Positions 36,581 through 45,259 of a DNA stretch of 64,000 nucleotides are shown here, in pieces. The notes below the pieces were generated by a model. The model did no database searches. It was not told the origin of the DNA and saw nothing but the letters and a program-made list of their open reading frames with translations. The DNA is from an uncultured Flavobacteriaceae bacterium (lineage in GTDB: Bacteria > Bacteroidota > Bacteroidia > Flavobacteriales > Flavobacteriaceae): NCBI GenBank assembly GCA_947504035.1, contig CANNGA010000002.1:186001-250000 (forward strand). Reading direction: 5' to 3'. Position 1 is the first letter of the stretch. Each line of letters starts with the position of its first letter. The translations under genes were made by a program, and so were the position numbers.

Positions 36581-36641
36581 CCAGTTTGTGTTAAATTGAT
36601 GAGGTTTAACTATTTTTAGAACATACAGTACTAATAAGAAC

Positions 36642-37199
36642 TTATTTAAGAGTAGCCTCAGACAAGATTAAGGGATATGCAGCCCTGATTTCTTGAAGTT
36701 CTGAAGCAGTAAGCTGGTCTGCAGATTTTTTAAATTGTGTTTTAGCATAAGCTGTTCGTAATTCTACGTAAGCCTTCGTTAATTCATCTTGTACCTGTAT
36801 AAAATGATTGTAATTAGAATTGCGATCTGCCTTTAAAGAAATAACCGCTTTAGTGGGATGAACAGATAAATGGGCTGCTTTAGTGCCGTTACAGTAAGTA
36901 CAATTGCCGTTAGCATTGTTATCAATAAACGCTTTAGTAAGGTCTTTTAGGGCTTTAATAGACGTTATTTCTCCTCCAACCATAATGTCATTAGTGGCAT
37001 TAATAGCAACTTCTAAAACATTTTGTTCTGCAATAGTAGAACTGCAGTCTACACCCGCAGGACATGCGTTGGGGAGTTTGCGATTTATGCCTTTGTCTTT
37101 AGGAATTACAGCGGTAACTAAGAAAAAAATAAGTAATAAGAATGCAATGTCTGCCATAGACCCTGCATTAACTTCTGGGCTTGTTTTTGTTCGTCTCAT
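36642..37199 (-). CDS. ExbD/TolR-family biopolymer transport protein
   Basis: A 185-residue inner-membrane protein with one N-terminal membrane helix carrying the conserved Asp (GSMADIAFLLLIFFLVTAV) and a periplasmic domain. In its family it couples proton flow through ExbB to TonB or T9SS/gliding-type machinery. No exbB or tonB gene is adjacent, so this is an orphan copy. The periplasmic part has cysteine pairs (CPAGVDC and CTYC) not usual in E. coli ExbD. Similar Cys-containing ExbD proteins occur in Bacteroidota. Confidence 0.85.
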   Translation of the reverse strand: MRRTKTSPEVNAGSMADIAFLLLIFFLVTAVIPKDKGINRKLPNACPAGVDCSSTIAEQNVLEVAINATNDIMVGGEITSIKALKDLTKAFIDNNANGNCTYCNGTKAAHLSVHPTKAVISLKADRNSNYNHFIQVQDELTKAYVELRTAYAKTQFKKSADQLTASELQEIRAAYPLILSEATLK

Positions 37200-37436
37200 G
37201 ATTGTTTGTGTGTTTTGTTAATGGATTGAAGTCATACAAAAACGATACCAGAAAAAATGCCGCACGTGGTTTTTAAAGGGAAATAATGGCCTTTTAGAAT
37301 ACATTTTGGTGTGTTTTCATGTTAATTTCGTATTGGCTTGATAGGAGTTGTGTTAAAGAGGGACTATTTAGGTATGGTTATTGTTAAAATGTTATAAAAT
37401 AAAGCCATGACGACCTGTTTTTTTAGGAGAAACGAA

Positions 37437-37444
37437 TATCTTTG
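37437..37444 (+). promoter_or_regulatory. -7 promoter element upstream of the exported-protein pair
   Basis: TATCTTTG is a perfect TAnnTTTG match, 47 bp upstream of the ATG at 37492. Confidence 0.6.
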
Positions 37445-37491
37445 AAATGAACGGTTCAAGCGTATCAACTACAAATTAAGAGAGAAGATTT

Positions 37492-38163
37492 ATGAAATTT
37501 TTAATGCTTTGTGTAACAGGTTTTGCCTGTGTTATGCTTTCTGGAGCTCAAATAGATTCTAGAAAAAGTTCTGGAACGCGCATTCCAGCAGTAGTCGCTC
37601 CCGAAGCTCCTAATCGGTCTTTACAAATAGCTCCAGAGCTACCTGAAAATAATACGTTTAACCGTTTAAATACGCCTAAGGTAGTAGGTGAGTTGGGCGT
37701 ACCAGAAAAAGAATTTTCTATGTTTCCCCAAGAAGAATTTGCGAATCCAGGTGAACTGTATACCAAAAAATTGAAAAAAATAGAAAAAACTTTATTGCCA
37801 GAAGGGCATGGGTTGAATGCTGGCCTAAAAGAAGATGCGTATTGGGGAGATTACCATACCAATTCAAAATACGTCACCATATTGTACAGAGACCATTCTG
37901 CAATTGATGGTGATTTATTAAGCGTACTGGTAGATGATGATGTATTAAGATCTCGTGTGTACCTCACACAGGGGTATAAAGGCTTTCGGTTAGATTTAAA
38001 TGGAGGATTGAATAAAATAGACTTCTTAGCCGTGAATACAGGAGCTTCAGGCCCTAATACGGCACAATATAAAGTTTTGGATGAAAATAATAATGTGATT
38101 TCTAAGCGTATTTGGGCACTTGAGGCAGGCGTTAAGGTTACCCTTATAGTTGTAAAAGATTAA
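37492..38163 (+). CDS. Exported hypothetical protein
   Basis: A 223-residue protein with a signal peptide (MKFLMLCVTGFACVMLSGAQ). The central part is charged and proline-rich, and the C-terminal about 110 residues read as short beta strands (YVTILYRDHSAIDGDLLSVL, LNGGLNKIDFLAVNTGASGP, VTLIVVKD). No domain is recognised. It probably resides in the periplasm or outer membrane. A T9SS-cargo gene follows after 32 bp. Confidence 0.7.
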   Translation: MKFLMLCVTGFACVMLSGAQIDSRKSSGTRIPAVVAPEAPNRSLQIAPELPENNTFNRLNTPKVVGELGVPEKEFSMFPQEEFANPGELYTKKLKKIEKTLLPEGHGLNAGLKEDAYWGDYHTNSKYVTILYRDHSAIDGDLLSVLVDDDVLRSRVYLTQGYKGFRLDLNGGLNKIDFLAVNTGASGPNTAQYKVLDENNNVISKRIWALEAGVKVTLIVVKD

Positions 38164-38195
38164 GGCTTATATTTGTAGTTCTAAACTACAATTTT

Positions 38196-38903
38196 ATGAA
38201 AAATTTCATCCTAATTCCTTTTGTGTTGCTATCAAATGTCATATTTAGTCAAAATCCAGAATTGTTTGATGTGACTTGGAATATGACCGAACTTACCGTT
38301 GATGGTGAAATTGTAGACAATATAGTTGCTGAAGGAGCGCCTTTCGGGATTGTATTTGGTGATGATTTTTATAGTGCGGGCGCGTGTAATGAACGTCAGT
38401 GCTTTAACGTTACCTATGATAATATGCAAATAATAACATCGGATGCTACGTCGTGTGCTACGACATTATCTGTATGTGCATTTCCAGATAGCGATAAGTC
38501 CGAAAACGCCTATTTTAATGTTCTCAATCAAGTGCCAATACGTTATGCGATAACATCAAACACAGATGAAGATACCATTGTATTAACTTTAACCAATGCT
38601 AGCGATGATCAGGCTATCTTTGTAGATAGAGTTTTAAGCCTAGACCGCAGCGCTAAAAACAAGGTAATTGTTTTAGCTCCTAACCCTTTTACAGATACCC
38701 TAACAATTACATCTATAAATGACACCAGTTACGATGTGATGAAAATTTATGATGTTAGTGGGAAATTACAAGTATCAAAACAAATACCCGCTACGTCAAA
38801 TTTAAAAGTAGACCTTTCCAACTTGTCTAAGGGCATATATTTTATAGAACTTCTAGAAAAAAATACCGCTAGTGTTACCATTCAAAAACTCGTGAAAAAC
38901 TAA
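38196..38903 (+). CDS. Small secreted protein with T9SS type A sorting domain
   Basis: A 235-residue exported protein: signal peptide to NVIFSQ, a cysteine-containing N-terminal domain of about 130 residues (WNMTELTVDGEIV, SAGACNERQCFNV, TSCATTLSVCAF), and a C-terminal type IX sorting domain (VLAPNPFTDTLTITS, VDLSNLSKGIYFIELL). The N-terminal domain resembles lipocalin-like Bacteroidota proteins that begin with a tryptophan strand (heuristic only). Export across the outer membrane by T9SS is expected. Confidence 0.8.
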   Translation: MKNFILIPFVLLSNVIFSQNPELFDVTWNMTELTVDGEIVDNIVAEGAPFGIVFGDDFYSAGACNERQCFNVTYDNMQIITSDATSCATTLSVCAFPDSDKSENAYFNVLNQVPIRYAITSNTDEDTIVLTLTNASDDQAIFVDRVLSLDRSAKNKVIVLAPNPFTDTLTITSINDTSYDVMKIYDVSGKLQVSKQIPATSNLKVDLSNLSKGIYFIELLEKNTASVTIQKLVKN

Positions 38904-38941
38904 GTGGTGGCATCCTTGTTATGCATACCTTAATTTGATTT

Positions 38942-39040
38942 TTAAGACATAACACGATCTATTTGTGACAATTCATCGTCTGTAAACTTGAGGTGGTCTA
39001 ATGCTTTTCGTATGGATTTAAAAGAAGCAATACTGTGCGT
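38942..39040 (-). pseudogene. C-terminal remnant of an aldo/keto reductase gene
   Basis: On the minus strand the segment reads ALDHLKFTDDELSQIDRV followed by MS and a stop, preceded in frame by SIASFKSIRK. This matches the last about 30 residues of the complete aldo/keto reductase at 58159-59175 (NALNHLKFTDDELSQIDRV). Nucleotides 38951-39004 match 58171-58224 with two mismatches by eye, then the similarity falls off. The rest of the gene is absent. The remnant and the intact gene bracket the VgrG island. Confidence 0.75.
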
Positions 39041-39206
39041 AAAAAGCTTAGATAAATGGAGGTTATGAATTTATTTCAGGGCAGTATTAAAGAAATATCT
39101 TATTTTTATGAAAAAAATATAGCAAAATACGAGGTGTTTACAACATCTAAATAGATGTTAAACAACGTATATACTGCGGTAAATAATTTCAAAAAGTAAG
39201 ATACAT

Positions 39207-39602
39207 ATGTCATTTCTTGCAAAATTAAAAATAGATGGTACGGAATATAACGTTATGGAAGCCGACTACAGCATTACCCAACCAGACGATGGTACGGGTT
39301 TGCCTGACTCGAAACCTGTTGGAGGTAAAATTTTTCTTAAAGTTGAAAGTGATAAGAGTACAGCCTTAGTCGACTGGGCCATGTCTAACAGCGAACGCAG
39401 AAGCGGCACCTTAGTGTTTTTTAATAGAGACAGCGTATCTACCTTTAGACATATTGCATTTAGCGATGCCTACTGTCTAAAATTTAGAGAGTTGTTTAGC
39501 CATGCCAATAACGAACCCCTGTATACAGAACTTACCATTGCCGCTAAAACTCTAGATATAAAAGGCTCTAAGTTTGAAAACGACTGGCCGCTACTGCGCT
39601 AA
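39207..39602 (+). CDS. tssD: Type VI secretion tube protein TssD (Hcp), Bacteroidota type
   Basis: A 131-residue Hcp-like protein that forms the inner tube of the contractile type VI apparatus. The start MSFLAKLKIDG and the segments YSITQPDDGTGLPDSKPVGG, LVDWAMSNSERRSGTLVFF and FSDAYCLKFRELF match Bacteroidota TssD (T6SS subtype iii), as remembered. It stands directly before vgrG, as is usual for orphan Hcp-VgrG effector islands. Tube-associated cargo may be loaded here. Confidence 0.88.
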   Translation: MSFLAKLKIDGTEYNVMEADYSITQPDDGTGLPDSKPVGGKIFLKVESDKSTALVDWAMSNSERRSGTLVFFNRDSVSTFRHIAFSDAYCLKFRELFSHANNEPLYTELTIAAKTLDIKGSKFENDWPLLR

Positions 39603-39624
39603 AATACAATTTTTTTTGAAAAGA

Positions 39625-39650
39625 GCGGGTTAGGGCACCCTTTAAACCGC
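39625..39650 (+). other. Hairpin between tssD and vgrG
   Basis: An imperfect hairpin (GCGG..GGG/CCC..CCGC) lies in the 121-bp gap. There is no T-run. It could partly attenuate transcription so that tube protein is made in excess over VgrG. Confidence 0.35.
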
Positions 39651-39723
39651 ATCACCTAAAGACTTTACACGCTCAAACCTCTTTTCAAGCCTTAATACCC
39701 TTTGTTAAACCTATACTTATATT

Positions 39724-41502
39724 ATGTCTTTACAAACCGAATTACAAGTCGCCATAGACGGCACCATATTTAAAATTATAGAAACGTTTTCATTAGAAGA
39801 ACGGGTAGGTACGCATACTACCTTTAAAATGACAGTACGTGCCGATACTATAGAAAAAGGCTTAGAAGGCACGAGCCTATTAGACCGTTCGCGCTCCTTT
39901 TTAGGAAAACGCTTTGCCTTCGAAATTAATGACGTAGGCGGCATTGGTCGTAATATGCTTTATTTTAAAGGGAAAATCACCAAAGTACAAGGCAAGAAAG
40001 GGAACGATTTTGGCGGATTAGGCGACCTTATAGAGTTTACAGGAAAGAGCAATAGCATCCTGTTAGAAGATGGCCCAAATATGAACAGTTATTTGGAACA
40101 ACCCCTATCCGATATTATAAACCAAGCCACATTTCGCTACCATGCAGACGAAGCTAAACCCCAAATACAACCAGAAGACGATGCCATGCTAAGCTATTCG
40201 GTGCAGTACCATCAAAGTACCTTTGCCTACTTGCAGTATTTAGCAGCCACCCAAGGCGAATACCTCCTCTACAATAGAGAAACGCTCTATTTTGGCAAGC
40301 CCGATCTGGGCGACCCCGTGGTATTACGTTATGGCGTAGATTTAAAAGATTTTAGTCTGGGTATAGAGGCAACGCCTTTACACTTTAACTATTACAGCAA
40401 CGATTACAACAGCGAAAGCACCCTAAAGGCCTCTAGTACGGGTATGCAAACAGGCGCACAAGGCTATACCGCCGCCGCGGCAACAGCAAGCCAGACGCTC
40501 TATGCCAAACAAGACAACCAACAACACTATTATGGTTTTGAGAGTCAGGAATTACAGCGCCAGTTAGACAACGCAGTAAGCCTACAAAAAAAGCTCGCAG
40601 AACAGCAACAAATAGGGCTTACAGGCGATAGTACCAATACCGGTGTTACCCTAGGCAAAATAATACAAATAAATACCAAAGCCGATAGCTTTGGCAGTTA
40701 TAGAGTAACAGAAGTGACCCACAGTTACACCAAGGGCGGCACCTATATAAATAACTTTACAGCAGTACCTTTAGAAATAGACGTGTACCCACTTACCAAT
40801 ATTGGGCTTATGCATACCGCACACCCGCAAGTGGCCAAAGTAAAAGCCGTAAACGACCCTAAAGGCATGAGCCGCATACAAGTGCAGTTCCCTTGGCAAA
40901 ATGGCAGCAACCAAACCACGCCGTGGATACGTGTAGCCACCCCTTATGCCGGAGGTAATCGCGGGTTTCATTTTATACCAGAAGTAGGCGACGAAGTGCT
41001 GGTAGGATTCGAGAATGGCGATGTAGAACGCCCCTTTATGCAAGCTGCACTCTATACAGGGGTAAATAAACATAATGGGTGGCAAAGTGCTGATAATAAT
41101 TATAAAGGCATTACAACCCAAAGTGGACATGTGGTAGAATTTAATGATACAGAAGGACGAGAAACTATAACGATAACTGATAAAAATAGCAATGTTATTA
41201 AAATAGATACGGCCAATAATAATATTGAAATTTCTGCTGGAGAAAACATGACGTTTAATGCTAAAAATGTAGTGTTTAACGTAGAGGAAGATATAGAAAT
41301 TACAACTGGGGAGAATTTTGTGATAAATGCGAAAAATAGCCAGGAAAATATAAGTCAAAATAAAGTGATAGACGTTACAGAAACTTACGAACAAACTGCC
41401 TCGGAAGCAACAATTGTTGCGTCTAATGGAGATATCAGTATAGAGGGGGCTGGGGTAGCGACATTTCAAGGTGGTTCAGACGTAAAGATAAGTAAAGGGT
41501 AA
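39724..41502 (+). CDS. vgrG: Type VI secretion spike protein VgrG (TssI)
   Basis: A 592-residue trimeric spike protein. The N-terminal 350 residues are the gp27-like base (ELQVAIDGTIFKIIETFSLEE at the start), followed by the gp5 OB fold (residues about 360-440, PWQNGSNQTTPWIRVATPY, IPEVGDEVLVGFENGDVERPFM). The last about 110 residues form a beta-helix spike (TITDKNSNVIKIDTANN and further repeats). Composition changes near 41070-41100: upstream codons use many G/C third bases, and downstream is strongly AT-rich, like the effector genes. This suggests a mosaic gene whose spike tip was exchanged. The next gene starts 1 bp after the stop. Confidence 0.95.
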   Translation: MSLQTELQVAIDGTIFKIIETFSLEERVGTHTTFKMTVRADTIEKGLEGTSLLDRSRSFLGKRFAFEINDVGGIGRNMLYFKGKITKVQGKKGNDFGGLGDLIEFTGKSNSILLEDGPNMNSYLEQPLSDIINQATFRYHADEAKPQIQPEDDAMLSYSVQYHQSTFAYLQYLAATQGEYLLYNRETLYFGKPDLGDPVVLRYGVDLKDFSLGIEATPLHFNYYSNDYNSESTLKASSTGMQTGAQGYTAAAATASQTLYAKQDNQQHYYGFESQELQRQLDNAVSLQKKLAEQQQIGLTGDSTNTGVTLGKIIQINTKADSFGSYRVTEVTHSYTKGGTYINNFTAVPLEIDVYPLTNIGLMHTAHPQVAKVKAVNDPKGMSRIQVQFPWQNGSNQTTPWIRVATPYAGGNRGFHFIPEVGDEVLVGFENGDVERPFMQAALYTGVNKHNGWQSADNNYKGITTQSGHVVEFNDTEGRETITITDKNSNVIKIDTANNNIEISAGENMTFNAKNVVFNVEEDIEITTGENFVINAKNSQENISQNKVIDVTETYEQTASEATIVASNGDISIEGAGVATFQGGSDVKISKG

Positions 41503-41503
41503 T

Positions 41504-42364
41504 ATGAAAATTATTCTAAAGGAAATTAACCTTAGATTAAGACAGGAAAATAGAATTCAAAAGTATAAGCAAAATATAAGTTCTGACGTGTTTTTTGATG
41601 GAAAGAGTACTTGTCTGTCTTCCGAAAAGTTATTAACTCTTGAAACTGTTTCTCAGGATGATCAGCCATTTTATATAAAGATAATGACAGATGCTTATCA
41701 GGTGAATTTAGACAGTTTGATAAAAAAGCAAGAATCTATGACTCTAAAAATGGCAAGTTTAGTAGATCATGTTTGGTTAAAGGTAGATGACAATGGAGCA
41801 ATTACAACACTTTGTAATCATAGTAGTATCAAAGAGAAATGGAGCATTCTAAAAAAAGAGTTAGAACAAGAGTACAGTGGAGATGCTTTTGAAGTATATG
41901 GCTTGGGTATAACCAAAAAGTTAAATAATTCCAGTAAGTTAATAGAAGACTTTATGCAACCTAGACTATTCGGTTTGTTTTGGCATAATTTATTTGGAGT
42001 GTATACCAATGACGACGAGGTTCAAAAAGAAAAAGTGATTGTACTAAATAACTGCGTAAACCACATTCCAATAGTAATCAATGAAGCTGTACATTGTAAA
42101 GACATTAATACCTCAAAAGATACTGTTGCATTTCAAATTAGAGGACGGTTAAATACGAATGACACACTAATACATAAAATTAATAACCATTTCATGAGAT
42201 TAGGAGGAGCTGCTAAAAACAATTTCGAACTCAAAACATATGAAGGAGATTTCGAGTTTAGCATAGCTACAGGTCTATTAAAGCATGCAACTTTAAGTAT
42301 AGAGACAGCTTTTGGTAATGTCTATAGTAAGAAAGATCATTTTGCGATTCGTAGTATGAGTTAA
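41504..42364 (+). CDS. Unknown protein between vgrG and the PAAR-like effector (candidate effector adaptor)
   Basis: A 286-residue cytoplasmic-type protein without signal peptide or membrane segment. Notable segments are LVDHVWLKVDDNGAITTLCNHS, LIEDFMQPRLFGLFWHNLFG and RGRLNTNDTLIHKINNHF. No family is recognised. Its place, 1 bp after vgrG and 12 bp before the effector gene, is that of a chaperone or adaptor that loads effectors on VgrG; this is inference. A vestigial copy of its first codons occurs at 47457, before the next module. Confidence 0.65.
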   Translation: MKIILKEINLRLRQENRIQKYKQNISSDVFFDGKSTCLSSEKLLTLETVSQDDQPFYIKIMTDAYQVNLDSLIKKQESMTLKMASLVDHVWLKVDDNGAITTLCNHSSIKEKWSILKKELEQEYSGDAFEVYGLGITKKLNNSSKLIEDFMQPRLFGLFWHNLFGVYTNDDEVQKEKVIVLNNCVNHIPIVINEAVHCKDINTSKDTVAFQIRGRLNTNDTLIHKINNHFMRLGGAAKNNFELKTYEGDFEFSIATGLLKHATLSIETAFGNVYSKKDHFAIRSMS

Positions 42365-42376
42365 ATAAAGTGAATT

Positions 42377-44122
42377 ATGAGTTCTAAAAAGTACGTATGT
42401 AATCAAGCTAAAATAGAATGCCAAATGTGTGCAAACCCCGTAGGCACGCTTATGGTGACTTCTAATATGATAAAACTTCAAGGGAAACAATGGGCTACTG
42501 CCAAGGATAAAGAAAAAACAAATCTTTTATTTCAAGGGACATGCATGAAAAGCCCGCAACAGTCATTACCTTGTATTGCTGTTATACAACCAGGGGAATG
42601 GCAGGGCACTGGAGATGCTCTTATTCAAGGAGAAAACGCATTGTTAGAAACGTCTACCATTATGTGTAATTATGGTGGAGCTATGATAAAAATCTCAGAT
42701 CATTTGCAAATGGCGCAGCCATCGGCATTATTGCCCACGGCTATCGATGGTATTACCCCAGATATTCCTATATCAAAAACCATAGCGTCTTCTAAATTAG
42801 AAAGCACAAGAACAACTCAAACATTAAGAATACGGCCAGCAATAGAAGAAACAGCAGATGAGATAGTAGAGCCTACTGTAATGTCAATTGGGGCTATAGA
42901 ATGTATTACAGAGCTTGATTTGGGTTCTGATAATTTGGGACAAGGAGAGACTAAAGGTGGTTTTGTATATGGCAACGCGTATAAATTTAAAGTTACAGCG
43001 TATGGCGAAGGTTTTATACCCAATGAAGATGAAAAACAACAGATTATATGGGAGTATACGTTTATAAATGATGAAGGTACAGAGAAAACTGTAACCTCTG
43101 AAAACGAATCTGGAGAGACGTTTACCTTAAAAATTGAGGATACAGAAATGCTTGGTAAAGCGGTTAGTATATATGCCTATTATTGCGATAAAGATTTAGA
43201 AGCCAGTTTTGATGGATTTTGTCATAATAGATTTAGGTATTTTGACCAGTCTATTGTAGAAGCGCAAGTAAAGAGTAGAATGCAAAGTCCTTGGAAAATA
43301 GACCAAGGGTATTCTTCTTTATGTGGTATGGCAGCTTTGTACTACGTTTTAGCTAAAAAAGACCCAATGGGATATGAAAAACTAGCCAAAGAGTTACATC
43401 AAAAAGGCGAATCTAACTATAATGGATATGCATTAAAACCTCATGAAGATGCATTAGAAATGTATGATATGAATCCTAAAAGTGCCGATTATAAAACAGT
43501 AAATATGCCTTTAGTAGATTGGATTACTTTAGCTACCACACGTAGTAAAGAAAGTTCTTTATATAAAATGGTTTACCGAGGTATTGAATACGGTAGTATG
43601 GACCAAATTAGAGGTGTGAATTGGCCCCGAATGATGGAACGCTTATGCCGAGAATTAGTGGGCTATACTAATGTTGAAGAAACAGGATTAAATGAGTTAT
43701 TATTACAACAGAAAAAAAGACCACTCGGAGGCAGAATTTACGATTATTTCTCCGATGGAGATTTAGAACATCTTCAAAAAATGGATAAAGAACATAAATG
43801 GGGTAGGCAAATATTAATGATGGTGGATGCTGATATTATTGAAGGTGAAGTGTCTTATTCTTATGGAGATATATTTAACGATTCGCATTGGGTAGTTTAC
43901 GAAGGCGGTCTAAGATTATTAGATTCTGATAAAGAGATTACTACTAATTTAGAGAAAGTGGAATATGTGAGTTTTAATGTGTATACCTGGGGTTATGATC
44001 CTGTTAGTTTAGTTGATGAAAATAAAAACCCAGCAGATCCGAGTTATAAACTATTAATATCAAGAGTTATATCAGCAAAATCATTTAAAAGTAATTTTTA
44101 TGGATATATCAAATTGGCATAA
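42377..44122 (+). CDS. PAAR-like (DUF4280) effector with a C-terminal papain/C39-like cysteine-peptidase domain
   Basis: A 581-residue candidate T6SS effector. Residues 1-115 form a DUF4280 PAAR-like tip domain with conserved cysteines (Cys8, 15, 18, 56, 66 and 97 in YVCNQAKIECQMCANPVG, QGTCMKSPQQSLPC and TIMCNYGGAM). A linker (120-180) is followed by a beta-sandwich-like region (about 185-285). Residues 300-540 look like a cysteine peptidase: candidate nucleophile Cys316 in GYSSLCGMAALYYVL and candidate base His504 in NDSHWVVYEGG. The terminal residues KSFKSNFYGYIKLA overlap the first immunity gene and are reused downstream. Peptidase function is inferred from motif spacing. Confidence 0.75.
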   Translation: MSSKKYVCNQAKIECQMCANPVGTLMVTSNMIKLQGKQWATAKDKEKTNLLFQGTCMKSPQQSLPCIAVIQPGEWQGTGDALIQGENALLETSTIMCNYGGAMIKISDHLQMAQPSALLPTAIDGITPDIPISKTIASSKLESTRTTQTLRIRPAIEETADEIVEPTVMSIGAIECITELDLGSDNLGQGETKGGFVYGNAYKFKVTAYGEGFIPNEDEKQQIIWEYTFINDEGTEKTVTSENESGETFTLKIEDTEMLGKAVSIYAYYCDKDLEASFDGFCHNRFRYFDQSIVEAQVKSRMQSPWKIDQGYSSLCGMAALYYVLAKKDPMGYEKLAKELHQKGESNYNGYALKPHEDALEMYDMNPKSADYKTVNMPLVDWITLATTRSKESSLYKMVYRGIEYGSMDQIRGVNWPRMMERLCRELVGYTNVEETGLNELLLQQKKRPLGGRIYDYFSDGDLEHLQKMDKEHKWGRQILMMVDADIIEGEVSYSYGDIFNDSHWVVYEGGLRLLDSDKEITTNLEKVEYVSFNVYTWGYDPVSLVDENKNPADPSYKLLISRVISAKSFKSNFYGYIKLA

Positions 44123-44603
44123 GTTATTGTTATGTTGCTTTTTTGTTACAACAATAAGTTGCGGTAGGGATAAGTATATCATTTCAAATGATTCTTTTAG
44201 TAGCTTTTTTTTTAGCGACTGGAAAATATCAAATAAGCCAAAAAAAATAGTCTTAGAAAGTTACAAAGCAAACTCAAAATTTAATTTAAAACAAGAAACA
44301 ATAAGAGATTTTGAAGTTTTTTTAGATTCTTCCACAAATCGCCTTATTATTACGCCAAAACCTATAAAGCAAGGAAAATTAAATGTAGATTTAAAACTAA
44401 TTATAGATGATAGTTTAGTATATCAAATATCAGATATCAAGTCGTCAAAAGACACCTTAATAAGATCATTTGGAGTTAGTAGAAAGCTTAATGTATTTAA
44501 TGCTATAAATGAATTCAATGTAAACGGAGAGGTTTATATAAGTAAAGGAAATGGTTCAAGTTATATTATGTTATCTAGCAAAACAGGAAAAATTAAAAAG
44601 TAA
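44100..44603 (+). CDS. Candidate immunity lipoprotein, array copy 1
   Basis: A 167-residue lipoprotein with a signal peptide and lipobox TTISC (Cys21). The mature part ends in a conserved core: DLKLIIDDSLVYQIS, IKSSKDTLIRSFGVSRK, NVFNAINEF. Its ATG lies inside the toxin gene, overlapping its last 23 nt in another frame, which strongly suggests translational coupling and a toxin-immunity pair. The likely location is the periplasmic face of a membrane, where it would neutralise the peptidase. Four related genes follow. No database family is recognised. Confidence 0.75.
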   Translation: MDISNWHKLLLCCFFVTTISCGRDKYIISNDSFSSFFFSDWKISNKPKKIVLESYKANSKFNLKQETIRDFEVFLDSSTNRLIITPKPIKQGKLNVDLKLIIDDSLVYQISDIKSSKDTLIRSFGVSRKLNVFNAINEFNVNGEVYISKGNGSSYIMLSSKTGKIKK

Positions 44604-44638
44604 TTAAAAAACTAGTAAGTCTGATTAATTAGTTTGTC

Positions 44639-44704
44639 ATATCAAGAGACATGTCTGCAAAATCATTTAAAAGTAATTTTTATGGATATATCAAAATGGC
44701 ATAA
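44639..44704 (+). repeat. Vestigial toxin 3' end, copy 1
   Basis: Read in the toxin frame this gives ISRDMSAKSF then KSNFYGYIKMA and a stop, almost the same as the end of the effector gene (44060-44122). It lies upstream of, and overlaps the start of, immunity copy 2. No toxin body is attached, so it is a fossil tail. Confidence 0.85.
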
Positions 44705-45188
44705 ATTGTTTGTATCGTTATTGTTAACATTGATAAGTTGCGAGAGGGATGAATTTTTTGTATCTAATAACTCTTTTGATAGAATTATAATTAATAATTG
44801 GAAGTCTGTAAAAAAACCTAATAAAATAATTTTAGAAACGTATCGCCATAAAAGCAATTTTAAAATTAAAGAAGAAAAGTATGGTAATTTTGAAATCTTA
44901 TTAGACACTATCGGAACAACACTTTTTTTAACACCAAAAACTATAAGTCAAGGCAAAATAAATACAGATTTAAAGTTGACCGTTGATAGTTTAGTATATG
45001 AAATTTCAAATATAAAATCCTCAAGAGATACTCTAATAAGGTCATTTGGCATTGGTAGAGAACTTTACATATTTAATGCTATTGATACGTTAAATATAAA
45101 TGGTGAAATATCTATTAACAAAGGAGGTGGATCAGCTGATATTTATTTATCAATGGGGGGTGCAAAAATTATTAAAAATAGTGACTAA
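44682..45188 (+). CDS. Candidate immunity lipoprotein, array copy 2
   Basis: A 168-residue lipoprotein, starting MDISKWHKLFVSLLL, with lipobox TLISC. It is paralogous to copy 1: both share DTLIRSFG, the DLKLTVDSLVYEISNIKSS core and NAIDTLNINGEI. The frame extends to 44634, but the ATG at 44682, inside the vestigial toxin tail, matches the other members. It ends with a Lys/Asn-rich tail. The probable role is immunity to a variant of the upstream toxin, or to foreign toxins. Confidence 0.72.
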   Translation: MDISKWHKLFVSLLLTLISCERDEFFVSNNSFDRIIINNWKSVKKPNKIILETYRHKSNFKIKEEKYGNFEILLDTIGTTLFLTPKTISQGKINTDLKLTVDSLVYEISNIKSSRDTLIRSFGIGRELYIFNAIDTLNINGEISINKGGGSADIYLSMGGAKIIKNSD

Positions 45189-45196
45189 TAGATTTT

Positions 45197-45259
45197 ATCA
45201 GAATTATATGAGCAAAATTATTTAAAAGTAATTTTTATGGTTATATTAAAATGTCCTAA
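45197..45259 (+). repeat. Vestigial toxin 3' end, copy 2
   Basis: In the toxin frame it reads AKLFKSNFYGYIKMS and a stop, with an in-frame TGA upstream. It overlaps the start codon of the next immunity gene. Confidence 0.8.

Noticed and set aside
40771-41469. 232-codon open frame on the minus strand across vgrG
   Set aside because: It is antisense to a clearly coding region and its translation is low-complexity Tyr/Ile/Phe/Arg, as expected from the complement of this codon usage.
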